64,000 bases of DNA from Aquamicrobium sp. LC103 (GTDB lineage Bacteria; Pseudomonadota; Alphaproteobacteria; Rhizobiales; Rhizobiaceae): the NCBI RefSeq assembly GCF_001014615.2, contig NZ_LBCQ02000018.1, positions 62,001 through 126,000 of the forward strand, read 5' to 3'. Every line of letters begins with the position of its first letter. Position 1 is the first letter of the stretch. The notes under the pieces are model-generated. The model made no database searches. It had not been told where the DNA came from and worked only from the letters and a program-made list of their open reading frames with translations. A program made the position numbers and the translations under genes. This document shows, piece after piece, positions 1 to 9,487 of this stretch.

Positions 1-497
1 GCGGCAGGCCGGCGCTTTCCGAGTTCCCGGATTTTCACGGTTTCGTCGAGGCGGAGCCCTATCTCACCTTTGCCGGCCCTTACCGGAATCCGGAGGACAT
101 CGCGGAAATCTATGGCGGCGTGCATTTCTCCTGGGCGATCGATTTCTTCGAGGAAGGGCAGAATTCCGAGTGGTTGCTGCCCAACCGGCTCTACGAGGGC
201 TGCAGGTTCGGCGCGATTCCGATCACGATGAGCGGGACTGAAACCGCTCGCCATGTCGGCGAACGCGGAATCGGCGTCGAGCTGCCGGAGGCGACGCCCG
301 CGGCGATTTCGGCGGCGCTGAGCGCGATCGACGTCGAAAGCCACGGCGCGATGAGGACCCGCGTGCTCGCCGCCGGGCCGGGCGCATGGTCCTATGACGC
401 TGCCGATTGCAGGGCTCTCGTCGCTCGCCTGAGCACCCTTGGGAAAACCCCCAGGCCATATCCCGCGGGGGCGGGAATCATAACGGATTCACCATGA
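1..497 (+). CDS. exoL: ExoL-like glycosyltransferase, C-terminal part (5' end outside window)
   Basis: The frame is open from the first bases and ends in TGA at 495-497, so only the last ~165 residues are present. The visible part has the late domain of a GT-B-like glycosyltransferase: an SEWLLPNRLYEGC stretch (the usual nucleotide-sugar site neighbourhood, with a conserved E before the GC) followed by GAIPI. ExoL in the Sinorhizobium meliloti succinoglycan cluster adds an early glucose to the lipid-linked repeat unit and lies directly before exoA, exactly as here. The assignment rests mainly on that gene order. The stop overlaps a possible ATG of the next gene (ATGA at 494-497), which shows translational coupling within the exo operon. 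The N-terminal half cannot be judged. Confidence 0.7.
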   Translation, partial: GRPALSEFPDFHGFVEAEPYLTFAGPYRNPEDIAEIYGGVHFSWAIDFFEEGQNSEWLLPNRLYEGCRFGAIPITMSGTETARHVGERGIGVELPEATPAAISAALSAIDVESHGAMRTRVLAAGPGAWSYDAADCRALVARLSTLGKTPRPYPAGAGIITDSP

Positions 498-514
498 TGA
501 AAGAGGGGCGCAGC

Positions 515-1510
515 ATGTCCGAAAACGAGAAGCTGCCATCCGTTCTGATCATTATCCCCTGCCTCGACGAAGTCCACCACATTGGGGGACTGCTGGGGAG
601 ACTGCGCGACGCAACGGCTCGTCTCGATGCGAAGATCGTTGTCGCCGACGGCGGCAGCACCGACGGAACCGTGGCGATCGTGGAAAAGATTGCGTCGGAG
701 GACGCCCGCGTCGCGTTCCTCCACAATCCGCGCCGCCTTCAAAGCGCGGCCATCAATCTTGCCGTCGAGCGTTTCGGCGACGGTTGCGAATATCTCCTGC
801 GCATCGACGCGCATGGCCGCTACCCCGACGAATATTGCGAGCGCCTGCTTCGCGACGCACTGCGAACGGACGCGGATTCCGTCGTCGTCCCGATGAAGAC
901 GGAAGGGCATGACCTCGTTCAGCAGGCGACGGCGGCGGCGCAGAACTCGCGTCTGGGCACCGGCGGCTCGGCGCACAGGCATGCGTCCACAGGCGCGTGG
1001 GTCGATCACGGCCATCACGCGCTGATGCGAATCGAGGCCTTCAGGGCTGTCGGCGGATATGACGAGACCTTCAGCCATAATGAGGATGCGGAGCTGGACC
1101 ACAGGCTGCGCGCGGCCGGCTACCGGATCTGGCTCAGCGGCACCACGCAGATGACCTACTATCCGCGCAACACGCTGAGCGGCCTCTTCCGGCAATATCT
1201 CGGCTACGGGCGCGGACGCGCGCGCAACATGTTGAAGCATCGCAGCATGCCGAGGATTCGTCAGGCCCTGCCCCTGCTGGTCTTCCCCGTGTCGCTGTTT
1301 TCCGCCTTCTGGTTCGTGCACTGGGTTGCGGCCGTTCCGCTCGCGGTGTGGGTGTTTGCCTGCCTCGGCTATGCATCGGCCATGGCGCTGCGGCGAAGCA
1401 ATCCAAAGCTGGTACTGGCAGGTGTTTCGGCAATGGTCATGCACCTTGCCTGGTCGCTGGGCTTCTGGATGCAGCTAATGACGATATCTCCTCGACGGCA
1501 GGCCGCCTGA
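515..1510 (+). CDS. exoA: ExoA-like family 2 glycosyltransferase (succinoglycan biosynthesis)
   Basis: A 331-residue inner-membrane glycosyltransferase. The N-terminal GT-A domain begins SVLIIIPCLDE, has the nucleotide-sugar loop DGGSTDGT, the acidic RIDAHGRYP motif and a late HNEDAELDHRLR motif. The last ~80 residues contain three hydrophobic segments (LPLLVFPVSLFSAFWFV, AAVPLAVWVFACLGYASA and a final one ending in GFWMQLM). This architecture matches ExoA, which adds the first beta-1,3-glucose to the galactose-lipid carrier in succinoglycan synthesis. Start chosen at ATG 515 because AGAGGGG lies 6-7 bases upstream; ATGs at 494 and 497 are in-frame alternatives, and 494 would overlap the exoL stop. 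Its stop overlaps the exoM start (TGATG). Confidence 0.85.
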   Translation: MSENEKLPSVLIIIPCLDEVHHIGGLLGRLRDATARLDAKIVVADGGSTDGTVAIVEKIASEDARVAFLHNPRRLQSAAINLAVERFGDGCEYLLRIDAHGRYPDEYCERLLRDALRTDADSVVVPMKTEGHDLVQQATAAAQNSRLGTGGSAHRHASTGAWVDHGHHALMRIEAFRAVGGYDETFSHNEDAELDHRLRAAGYRIWLSGTTQMTYYPRNTLSGLFRQYLGYGRGRARNMLKHRSMPRIRQALPLLVFPVSLFSAFWFVHWVAAVPLAVWVFACLGYASAMALRRSNPKLVLAGVSAMVMHLAWSLGFWMQLMTISPRRQAA

Positions 1511-2448
1511 TGACGACGCCCCGCGTGGACATATGCATCTGCACCTTCAGGCGCCCGGAGCTCGCGGCCGCCCTCAGGTCGGTCGCGGCGATGAATTTTC
1601 CAGCCGGCTACGAGTTCGCGATCATCGTCGCCGACAATGACGAGCATCCTTCCGCGCAGGAACTGGTCAAGAAGATCGCCGCCGAGATATCCCTGCCCGT
1701 CACCTACCGTCATTGTCCCGCCCGCAACATCTCGCTGGCGCGCAACGGCTGTCTCGATGCCTCCTCGGCCGATTACGTCGCTTTCCTGGACGATGACGAA
1801 ACGGCGACGCCGCACTGGATCGCCGAGCTTCTGGAGACGATACGGACAACCGACGCCGACGTGGTGCTGGGACCGGTCCGCGCCGTCTATGGTCCCCAGG
1901 CGCCGGCCTGGATGAGGGACGGCGATTTCCACTCCACCCTGCCCGTCTGGGTGAAGGGTGAAATCCGCACCGGCTATACCTGCAACGTGCTCATGCGCAT
2001 GTCGGCGCCGGGTATAGCGGGTCGTCGGTTCAGTCTCGAGCGCGGACAGTCCGGCGGCGAGGACACGGAGTTCTTCGATCTCGTCCACCGCGCCGGCGGC
2101 ACCATCGCCTTCGCGCCTCGAGCCTGGGTCGAAGAGATCGTGCCGCCGTCACGCTCCAGCTTCGAATGGCTGGCGCAGCGACGTTTCCGAATCGGGCAGA
2201 CGCACGGCCATCTGCTCAAGGCCAAAAGCTCGGCGCTGCGTGTGCCCGGCCACTTCGCGGCCGCTTCGGCGAAGGCGGTCTACTGCCTGGCGGGCGCGAT
2301 GCTGACGGCGGTGTCGCCGGTCCGCCGCAACCGAAACATCCTTCGCGGAGTTATGCATCTCGGCGTCGTCGGCGGCCTCGCGGGATTGCGCGAATTGCGG
2401 CTCTACGGTCTGCCCAAACAGGACGGGAGGACGCGGCATGCAGCATGA
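1510..2448 (+). CDS. exoM: ExoM-like family 2 glycosyltransferase
   Basis: A 312-residue GT-A glycosyltransferase. It starts with VDICICTFRRPELAAALRS, carries ARNISLARN near residue 75 and the metal-binding FLDDDE near residue 95, and has GGEDTEFF before a C-terminal amphipathic part. In succinoglycan assembly ExoM adds a beta-1,4-glucose after ExoL. The start overlaps the exoA stop by one base (TGATG), so the two are translationally coupled. In S. meliloti the next gene is exoO; here exoN follows after 54 bases and the exoO-like gene is about 4 kb further on. Confidence 0.82.
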   Translation: MTTPRVDICICTFRRPELAAALRSVAAMNFPAGYEFAIIVADNDEHPSAQELVKKIAAEISLPVTYRHCPARNISLARNGCLDASSADYVAFLDDDETATPHWIAELLETIRTTDADVVLGPVRAVYGPQAPAWMRDGDFHSTLPVWVKGEIRTGYTCNVLMRMSAPGIAGRRFSLERGQSGGEDTEFFDLVHRAGGTIAFAPRAWVEEIVPPSRSSFEWLAQRRFRIGQTHGHLLKAKSSALRVPGHFAAASAKAVYCLAGAMLTAVSPVRRNRNILRGVMHLGVVGGLAGLRELRLYGLPKQDGRTRHAA

Positions 2449-2502
2449 CGACCGCCCGCGCCATCATTCACTTCCATTCAACAACAATCGAGAGGACGTT
2501 TC

Positions 2503-3396
2503 ATGAAGAAGGTCAGAAAAGCGGTCATTCCGGTTGCAGGTCTCGGCACGCGCTTCCTTCCCGCCACCAAGTCGGTGCCGAAGGAGATGCTGCCCGTGGT
2601 CGACCGGCCGGTCGTCCAATATGCCGTCGACGAAGCTTTCGAGGCCGGCATCGAGCACATCGTTTTCGTGACCGGGCGCAACAAGCAGGCGATCGAGGAT
2701 TACTTCGACGTCGTGCCCGAGCTGATGGGCACGCTGCAGCAGGGCGGCAAGACCGAGCAATATGGCTCGCTCGAACGTCTCCTGCCGCAAGCCGGCAGCA
2801 CGACCTTCACCCGTCAGCAGGCGCCGCTCGGCCTCGGGCACGCCGTCTGGTGCGCGCGCGACGTGATCGGCGACGAACCCTTCGCCCTGCTCCTGCCCGA
2901 CATGGTTTCCTTCGGCAAACGCGGCTGCCTCGCCGAGATCATGGACGTCTATTCGGTGAGCGGGGGCAACGTCATCGCCGTCGAGCAGTGCGATCCTTCG
3001 GAAACCCACAAATACGGCATCGTCGGTCGCGGCGGACCTATGGGCAGCGGCTTCGAGGTCACCGAGATGGTGGAAAAGCCCGCGCCCGGCAAGGCGCCGT
3101 CGAATTTCTACATCAACGGACGTTACGTTCTCCAGCCCGAGATATTCGATCTTCTCGAAAACCAGGAGCGCGGCGCCGGCGGCGAGATCCAGCTCACCGA
3201 CGCGATGGTGCGGCTCGCCGACAGCCAGAAATTCTATGCCAAGCCCTTCGACGGACGCATGTTCGATTGCGGTTCCAAGGAAGGCTTCATCGAGGCGAAC
3301 GTGGCCTTTGCACTGTCGCGCAGCGATATCGGCGGCACCGTCCTGGAGCTGGTGGGCGATCTCATCCGCGCCCACGGCCGCCGCGACGCGGCCTGA
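2503..3396 (+). CDS. exoN: UTP-glucose-1-phosphate uridylyltransferase
   Basis: A 297-residue cytoplasmic enzyme making UDP-glucose from UTP and glucose-1-phosphate, the sugar donor for the surrounding glycosyltransferases. The N-terminus carries the GalU/ExoN signature [20 protein letters not shown], followed by [14 protein letters not shown], the [10 protein letters not shown] motif and a C-terminal [18 protein letters not shown]. Length is normal for bacterial GalU/ExoN (about 300). A purine-rich GAGAGGA precedes the ATG. Position between exoM and exoP supports the name exoN over a housekeeping galU. Confidence 0.88.
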   Translation: MKKVRKAVIPVAGLGTRFLPATKSVPKEMLPVVDRPVVQYAVDEAFEAGIEHIVFVTGRNKQAIEDYFDVVPELMGTLQQGGKTEQYGSLERLLPQAGSTTFTRQQAPLGLGHAVWCARDVIGDEPFALLLPDMVSFGKRGCLAEIMDVYSVSGGNVIAVEQCDPSETHKYGIVGRGGPMGSGFEVTEMVEKPAPGKAPSNFYINGRYVLQPEIFDLLENQERGAGGEIQLTDAMVRLADSQKFYAKPFDGRMFDCGSKEGFIEANVAFALSRSDIGGTVLELVGDLIRAHGRRDAA

Positions 3397-3476
3397 TCGG
3401 GCCGCTCGAATACCCTTAACCGGAAAATCGGCGCCCCTTCGACGAGGGGGCGCGATCCTGAAGAGTTGGAACGCAG

Positions 3477-5855
3477 ATGACCTATGCCAGCTTCCCGTTC
3501 GACGGCAAAATGCCGGCACAGCCCCCGGGGGAGCGCAATGACGATCTGATCGACATCGAGCGCCTGCTGCGCATGGCGTTGCGGCAGGCGAAGGTCGTCA
3601 TCGTCTGCGCGGTCATCGGGCTCCTGCTGGGCGTGGTCTACCTGCAGACGACGCCGCCGAAATACACGGCGGTCGCACGCGTGCTGATCGACGAAGGTCT
3701 GAGCCGGATCACCGAGGACGCGGAAACCACGCCGCTCAACATGCAGAGCGACGGGGCGGTGCTCAGCCAGATCGAGATCCTCACTTCCTCCCGGCTGGCC
3801 GGAAACGTGGTCGACCATCTGCGCCTGACGGAGAACGAGAACTTCATGAACCCGCCCTCCTCCCTCTTCGGGCGGATCGTGGGCGGCCTGAGGGGTCTCG
3901 TTGGATACCTGCGCTCGCAACCGGAGGCGAACGACGGGGATTACGACGCCGAGACCCTCGCGGCGATGAAGGCGGCCGCGACCCGGCAATATGCGATCGA
4001 GCTCCTGCAGAAGAATGTCGTGGCGAATCGCGTCGGCCGCACCTTCGTGGTGGCGGTCGCCTATCAATCGCACGACCCGCAACTCGCGGCCGAAATCACC
4101 AACGCCTATGCCGACGCCTATCTGTCGCATCAGCTGGACGCCAGCTACGAAGCCTCCGAGCGGGCGACCGTATGGCTTCGCGACCGGCTGGACGAATTGC
4201 GCGCCGGCTCCCAGAACGCCGCCCTCGAGGTTGAAAAATACCGCGCGGAGCACGGTCTGTCTGCGTCGCAGGGCCAGCTCCTGACCGAGCAGCAGCTCAC
4301 CGAACTCACCGGCCAGTTGATCGAGGCGCAGGCCGACACGGCGAAGACGCAGGCCCGGTACCAGCAATACAAGGCGATCGTCGATGCCGGTTCGGCGGAA
4401 GCCGTCGGCAATGTCGCGATCACGTCGGACCAGCCTCCGACGTCGACCATCGCGACGCTCAAGGAGCGCTATCTCAACGTCACCCGGCGTGAACAGGAAA
4501 TCACCAGGAATTATGGAGAGGATCACCAGCAGGCCGTTGCGTTGCGGCGCGAGCAGGCGGAGCTGACGCGATCCATATATGCGCAGCTGCAGCAGCTCAC
4601 CGAAAGCTACCGCAACGATTTCGAGGTTGCGCAGGCTCGCGAAACCGCTTTGCGCCGCACGCTGTCCGACGCGCGCGGCGAGAGCGCGGAGGCGAACCAG
4701 TCGCGTGTCGTGCTGCGCGAACTGGAGCAGCAGGCGTCCGCGCTCAGTGCGCTCTACCAGACCTTCCTCTCGCGCTACGAGGAGACTCAGCAGAAGCAGT
4801 CCTTCCCGATTGCCAAGGTCCGGGTGATCTCCGAAGCCACGACGCCCAAGGCCGCGACGAGCCCGCGGACTTCGATGGTGCTCGGCATCGCCCTCATTCT
4901 CGGCGGCATGCTCGGCGGCGCCCTCGGAGCGCTCAACGAATTCAACGAACGCTTCTTCCGCACCGGCGAGGACGTGCGCGACCAGCTCGGCATGAAGTTC
5001 CTCGGCTATCTGCCCCTGATCGGAAGGGCGGAGGTGAAAGGCAAGACGCCGGCAGCGCCCGGTGCATCGCCGGACAGCAAGAAGGCCGAGCGGGCGACCG
5101 CGCTGATGGAACGCAGGGCGCGTATGCGTGTCACCGTGGACGCGCCCGCCTCGATGTTCGCGGAGAGCCTGCGCAACGCGAAGATCGCCGGCGACGTGGT
5201 GCTTCAGAATTCACGCAGCAAGGTGATCGGCGTGGTGTCGGTGTTGCCCGGCGAGGGCAAGTCGACGGTCGCCTCCAATCTGGCCGAGCTGCTGGCACTG
5301 AACAATTCGCGGACGCTGCTCATCGACGCCGATCTGCGCAATCCCGGCCTGACGCGCGGCCTCGGCATAAGATCCGAGGCGGGCCTGATGGAAGCGGTGG
5401 TGAACCTGCAGAATTGGCGCTCGCTCCTCAAGCACGACCGGCAGACCAATCTCGCCATCCTGCCGGCGGTGGTGCGCGGCCAGTTCTCGCATACGAGCGA
5501 GCTGCTTTCCTCGCCGGGCATGCACCAGTTGATCGAGCAGGCAAGGGAAAGCTTCGAGCACATCATCGTCGACCTGCCGCCGCTCGGCCCCGTGGTCGAC
5601 GCCAAGGCGTTCGAACCCTGCGCGGACGGCTTCGTGGTGGTGGTGGAATGGGGCCGCACGCCGCGTGCCGTGGTGCGCTCGACGCTCGCATCCGAGCCGC
5701 GCATCGCCAACAAGGTGCTCGGCGTGGTCCTCAACAAGGTGAAGCTCGCCTCCCTGCCCAGATATGGATCCTTCGGCAGCTCCGAACAGTTCCTGCGCAG
5801 ATATTCGAGCTACTACCTCGACAACACCGAAACCCGGGAGAAGGAGCCCTCCTGA
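3477..5855 (+). CDS. exoP: ExoP: polysaccharide co-polymerase with BY-type tyrosine kinase domain
   Basis: A 792-residue inner-membrane protein of the Wzz/Wzc family that sets exopolysaccharide chain length. Residues ~20-50 hold TM1 (VVIVCAVIGLLLGVVYLQ). A long periplasmic coiled-coil region, rich in Gln and Glu, runs to about residue 440 and includes the PKAATSPRTS Pro-rich motif. TM2 is MVLGIALILGGMLGGALGAL. The cytoplasmic P-loop domain has Walker A LPGEGKST (K595), Walker A' LLIDADLRNPG and Walker B HIIVDLPPLG. The C-terminus is Tyr-rich (RYGSFG, RYSSYYLD), the expected autophosphorylation cluster. Length and architecture match S. meliloti ExoP. The start lies 80 bases after exoN. Confidence 0.9.
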   Translation: MTYASFPFDGKMPAQPPGERNDDLIDIERLLRMALRQAKVVIVCAVIGLLLGVVYLQTTPPKYTAVARVLIDEGLSRITEDAETTPLNMQSDGAVLSQIEILTSSRLAGNVVDHLRLTENENFMNPPSSLFGRIVGGLRGLVGYLRSQPEANDGDYDAETLAAMKAAATRQYAIELLQKNVVANRVGRTFVVAVAYQSHDPQLAAEITNAYADAYLSHQLDASYEASERATVWLRDRLDELRAGSQNAALEVEKYRAEHGLSASQGQLLTEQQLTELTGQLIEAQADTAKTQARYQQYKAIVDAGSAEAVGNVAITSDQPPTSTIATLKERYLNVTRREQEITRNYGEDHQQAVALRREQAELTRSIYAQLQQLTESYRNDFEVAQARETALRRTLSDARGESAEANQSRVVLRELEQQASALSALYQTFLSRYEETQQKQSFPIAKVRVISEATTPKAATSPRTSMVLGIALILGGMLGGALGALNEFNERFFRTGEDVRDQLGMKFLGYLPLIGRAEVKGKTPAAPGASPDSKKAERATALMERRARMRVTVDAPASMFAESLRNAKIAGDVVLQNSRSKVIGVVSVLPGEGKSTVASNLAELLALNNSRTLLIDADLRNPGLTRGLGIRSEAGLMEAVVNLQNWRSLLKHDRQTNLAILPAVVRGQFSHTSELLSSPGMHQLIEQARESFEHIIVDLPPLGPVVDAKAFEPCADGFVVVVEWGRTPRAVVRSTLASEPRIANKVLGVVLNKVKLASLPRYGSFGSSEQFLRRYSSYYLDNTETREKEPS

Positions 5856-5880
5856 GGGTCAGCCTGTGAGCCGTCACGTG

Positions 5881-6642
5881 TCACGAAAAGATCAGCCGTC
5901 CGCGGGAGCCGTATATGCGCAGGGCGGTCAGCCGCCCGCTCTCGAAAGCGCCCGTGTCGATGCCGAAGCGGCGGCCGAGCGGCCGCGGGTCGCGTACGCG
6001 CGTATGCCCGTGAACGATCCATTTGTCCGACGAGAGCCGGGCATTCAGGAATTCGCTTCTGATCGTGACGAGATCGTCGTCGCTTTGGGCATCGAGAGAA
6101 ATACCGGGACGAATGCCGGCATGCACGAAGACGAACCGCTGCGACTTCACCATAACGGGAAGCGAGCGCAGGAAACCGGCATGCGCGGCCGGGATGTTGG
6201 CGCGGATGTGGCTGTCGATCTCGCTGCTCTTGCGGAAGACCCTCGCCAGATGATCCGGGTCGATACCATAGGAAAAGAGCGTCGGCAGGCCGCCCATCGA
6301 AAGCCAGATATCGAGGCCCAGACGGCCTTCCAGATAGTCCAGCATCGCGATGTCGTGATTGCCGGCCAGGCATATGCGGCCGAAACCTTCCGGCGCGACA
6401 TGAAGCAGATGCGAGATCACGCGGGCGGATTCGGGCCCGCGATCGACATAGTCGCCGAGCAGGATCATCAGCTTGCGACCGGTGAAGCTCCTCGCATCGG
6501 CCACGATCTTTTCCTCGAGGGAAAGGAGCTCGGCAAGACATCCGTGAACGTCGCCGATTGCATAGACAAGCGTGTCGTCGAGATCGAGCGTGATCCGTTC
6601 GCGGGTCTGGCGGGCGAAAGGGTTGAGTTTCCGCAAGAACAC
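5881..6642 (-). CDS. PPP-family metallophosphoesterase (serine/threonine phosphatase-like)
   Basis: About 253 residues from a GTG start at 6642 with GGAG 14 bases upstream; a longer frame opens at a TTG at 6726 without a visible ribosome site. The two-metal phosphoesterase motifs are complete: GDVHGC at residues 30-35, GDYVDRG at 63-69, GNHD at 94-97, and late HAGIRPG and HGHT. This is the PPP/ApaH-like fold, so the substrate could be a phosphoprotein or a dinucleoside tetraphosphate. It is transcribed against the exo genes and converges on exoP, whose Tyr-rich tail is a kinase substrate. A link to ExoP dephosphorylation is only a hypothesis: known partners of BY-kinases are usually low-molecular-weight or PHP phosphatases. 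Confidence 0.78.
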   Translation of the reverse strand: MFLRKLNPFARQTRERITLDLDDTLVYAIGDVHGCLAELLSLEEKIVADARSFTGRKLMILLGDYVDRGPESARVISHLLHVAPEGFGRICLAGNHDIAMLDYLEGRLGLDIWLSMGGLPTLFSYGIDPDHLARVFRKSSEIDSHIRANIPAAHAGFLRSLPVMVKSQRFVFVHAGIRPGISLDAQSDDDLVTIRSEFLNARLSSDKWIVHGHTRVRDPRPLGRRFGIDTGAFESGRLTALRIYGSRGRLIFS

Positions 6643-6841
6643 GTTGCGCTGCCTGTCTCCGTCTGTGTGGCGATTCCGTTCAGGGCCGCCGTTTCTTACC
6701 CGGCTTATACGCCAAGCGCGCGACAAGGAAGGGTGCGACGCAACATCGCGTCACCGCAAGCGCGACACGTCCGTGGCCCGCAACCGCCGGTCAGGTGGGA
6801 TCATGGCTGAGCTGATGCGGATCAACGGCAAGGGGCGGCAG

Positions 6842-8164
6842 ATGGCGGGGCCCAGGATCTCCGTCGTGATGGCGAACTACAACGGGGCGCGCCACATTGC
6901 GCGCGCGCTGGATTCCGTGCTTGCCCAGACCGTCGCCGATCTGGAGATCATAATCTCCGACGATGCCTCGTCCGACGAAAGCCTCACGATCGTTACGGAC
7001 TATGTGCGGCGGGACCCGCGCGTTCGCCTCATCGCCGACGGCACCAATGGCGGCCCGGCGAGGGCGCGCAACCGGGCGTTCGACGCGGCACGCGGGCAAT
7101 GGATCGCCATCGTCGATTCCGACGACATCCTGCATCCGGAGCGCTTCGAGCGGCTTCTGGCGGCCGCCCGGCACTACGATGCCGACGCGGTCGCCGATGA
7201 CCTCCTGCACTTTGCCGACGACGGCGCGATGCCCTCCTCCTTGCTTCTCCATGGCGAGGCTTTCGCCGCCCCCTTCAGGTTGACCGCGGACCTCTTCGTG
7301 CGCGGCGACATCAAGGGCAGCCGCATTCCGAATTTCGGCTATCTCAAACCGATGATTCGCGCCGAGGCCTTGCGCGGTCTCCGCTACGACGAGGGGCTTC
7401 GCATCGGCGAGGATTACGACCTCGTTCTGCGGCTCCTGCTCGGTGGACTGAAATTACAGGTCGTTCCGGAGCCCACCTATCTCTATCGACGGCACAGCCA
7501 GTCGATCTCGCACCGCCTTTCGATCGATACCGTTGCCGGCATGATCGACAGCCAGAAGCGGCTTCAGGCGACGCAAGACGACCTCGCGCCGGCCGTCAGG
7601 GACGCGCTCGCCGCGCGGCTGGCCGGGCTCGAGCGTGCGCTTGCCTTCGAAAAGCTCGTCGCAAGCGTCAAGGCGCGACAGGCGGCACGGACGGCGGGCC
7701 TTCTCCTGCGCGATCCCCGGCTTCTCTTCCCGTTGTGGCAGTCCGTGCGATCGCGGCTTTCGCGCAAGGTCGCCTCGCGACCTCCGTCACCCTTGGACGG
7801 GCCGGCAGCCACCGGCCAGCTCACGGTCGTCCTAACCGATGCCGACCCCGCCTCGCCTCGCCTGGATGAGATGACGGCGTTTGCGCAAAGCCACGGTTCC
7901 GCGGAAATCCAGGTCGAGCACGTCCCTCCCTACAGCCCGCCCGGCGGCACCAATTGGAACGGCGGCGACGAGGCGCGCGCGTCCCGCTGCCGGCTTGCGA
8001 CACTTGCCCGGCGGCGCGAATTGACGCTCGTCCGCGACGGCAAGGCGGGAGACTATGCAGCCGGGTTCCTCCCCTTAGACGGAACGCCGGGGACATTGTC
8101 CGAATCGGAGGCAGCGATATCTTCGCGCGATGCCGCTCTTGCCGAAGACGAGGTGGCCCGATGA
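6842..8164 (+). CDS. exoO: ExoO-like family 2 glycosyltransferase with C-terminal extension
   Basis: A 440-residue protein. The GT-A domain starts at once with ISVVMANYNGARHIARALDS, has SDDASSDES and NGGPARARN, and a metal-binding VDSDDILHPERF near residue 97. The domain seems to end around residue 240. ExoO adds a beta-1,6-glucose in succinoglycan assembly, and this gene precedes an exoQ-like polymerase, so the name is reasonable but less certain than for exoA, M and N. Beyond residue ~310 there is a ~130-residue tail (VASRPPSPLDG onward, with PPYSPPGGTNW) that matches no domain I recognise. Start chosen at ATG 6842 behind AAGGGG; in-frame ATGs at 6803 and 6815 are possible. It shares ATGA with the next gene. 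Confidence 0.65.
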   Translation: MAGPRISVVMANYNGARHIARALDSVLAQTVADLEIIISDDASSDESLTIVTDYVRRDPRVRLIADGTNGGPARARNRAFDAARGQWIAIVDSDDILHPERFERLLAAARHYDADAVADDLLHFADDGAMPSSLLLHGEAFAAPFRLTADLFVRGDIKGSRIPNFGYLKPMIRAEALRGLRYDEGLRIGEDYDLVLRLLLGGLKLQVVPEPTYLYRRHSQSISHRLSIDTVAGMIDSQKRLQATQDDLAPAVRDALAARLAGLERALAFEKLVASVKARQAARTAGLLLRDPRLLFPLWQSVRSRLSRKVASRPPSPLDGPAATGQLTVVLTDADPASPRLDEMTAFAQSHGSAEIQVEHVPPYSPPGGTNWNGGDEARASRCRLATLARRRELTLVRDGKAGDYAAGFLPLDGTPGTLSESEAAISSRDAALAEDEVAR

Positions 8165-9459
8165 ATGCGCCGGCGCAACTTCCGCTTGGGGAAAGGCGGC
8201 GCGGCATCTGGATCAACGTCGCCGCGGTGCTGACCTTCTGCGCGCTCACCGTGCTGATCCTCAACCCGATCTTCCGCTCGCTCGCCGCCCTCGCCTTCCT
8301 GGCCTTCGGCAGCCTGCTGATCGTCTCCAAGCCGAGGGCGAGCCTCGACGTCATCCTGCGCTACTGGTACCTGATGATCCTGCCGGCCTATTGCCTAGTC
8401 TCCGTCCTGTGGTCGCAATTCCCGTCGATCACGCTTCGCCATGGGCTGCAGCTTGCCATCACCTTCGTGATCGCCATCGTGATCGCCAACCGCGTCTCGC
8501 CGGCCTCTCTTTTCCGCTATCTCTTCGGCATATACGGCATCGGCGTGATCGGCAGTCTGATGTTCGGCCATGTGCGCGACGATATCGGAGCCTGGGTCGG
8601 AATCTTCGGCAGCAAGAACGCCTTCGCGGCCGTGGTCTCCGCTTTCATCCTGACATCGCTTGCCGTGCTCATCGACAAAACCGCTCCGCGTCTGATGCGG
8701 CTCGCCGCGGTGCCGGGGCTGATCGTTTCCGGGCCGCTGCTCCTCCTGGCCCAATCGACCGGGGCGATCATCGTCATGATCCCCGCCGTGGCGATGGCAC
8801 TCCTGATCCATTTCAGCCGGCGTTTCTCGAAGGTGCAGAGGATTTGCCTCGGCACGCTGATCGGGCTCGGCGGCACGATCGGCATCATCCTGCTTTCGAC
8901 CTACGGAGACGCGCTCTTCGCCGGCCTGCTCGACTATTCCGGCAAGGACACGACGCTGACCGGCCGGACCGATCTGTGGGATTTCGGCAAATACATTATC
9001 GGCCAGCATCCGGTCCTCGGTGTCGGCTACCAGGCCTTCTGGGTCCAGGGATACAATCCGGCCGAGGGGCTCTGGGCGGATTTCGGAATCCAGGAACGTC
9101 GTGGCTTCAATTTCCACAACACCTACATAAACAACGCCGTCGAGATCGGCGTGCTGGGGCTCGGCTTGCAAATCGCCATGCTTTACGGCGCCTTCATCGG
9201 CAGCATTTTCTGGGCGTTCCGCAACCCTTCGCCCACCAGCGCCTTCTATTGCTCGTTCCTGACGATGGTGATCGGCGGAAGCTTCGTCGAGGTCGCCGTC
9301 TTCTTCCAGTTCAGCGTGACCTCGGTCCTGGTGATATGCGCGCTCGTCTATACGCTTCAGGCGAACGCGGCGTGGAAGGCCTGGGCCGCCTCGCTTGCCG
9401 CGCAGCGGGCAATGTGGCCTCCGGCCGCCATGCATCCCGCCCCGCACCACCGATTCTGA
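8161..9459 (+). CDS. exoQ: ExoQ-like exopolysaccharide polymerase (O-antigen ligase/polymerase superfamily)
   Basis: A 432-residue integral membrane protein with about ten hydrophobic segments. The longest periplasmic loop lies around residues 265-325 and carries LTGRTDLWDFGKYIIGQHPVLGVGY and NFHNTYINN, the RTxLW / HNxYL-type pattern of Wzy/WaaL polymerases and of ExoQ. In succinoglycan synthesis ExoQ makes the high-molecular-weight polymer from lipid-linked repeats together with ExoP. It starts inside the stop of the preceding gene (ATGA 8161-8164), so the two are translated together. Confidence 0.8.
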   Translation: MNAPAQLPLGERRRGIWINVAAVLTFCALTVLILNPIFRSLAALAFLAFGSLLIVSKPRASLDVILRYWYLMILPAYCLVSVLWSQFPSITLRHGLQLAITFVIAIVIANRVSPASLFRYLFGIYGIGVIGSLMFGHVRDDIGAWVGIFGSKNAFAAVVSAFILTSLAVLIDKTAPRLMRLAAVPGLIVSGPLLLLAQSTGAIIVMIPAVAMALLIHFSRRFSKVQRICLGTLIGLGGTIGIILLSTYGDALFAGLLDYSGKDTTLTGRTDLWDFGKYIIGQHPVLGVGYQAFWVQGYNPAEGLWADFGIQERRGFNFHNTYINNAVEIGVLGLGLQIAMLYGAFIGSIFWAFRNPSPTSAFYCSFLTMVIGGSFVEVAVFFQFSVTSVLVICALVYTLQANAAWKAWAASLAAQRAMWPPAAMHPAPHHRF

Positions 9460-9487
9460 TCCGACAGCCGTTATGGAGATGCATGAA

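Noticed and set aside
3234-4526. Reverse-strand open frame of 430 codons opposite exoN and exoP
   Set aside because: It covers the join between two well-supported genes and shows only low-complexity Arg/Leu-rich sequence.
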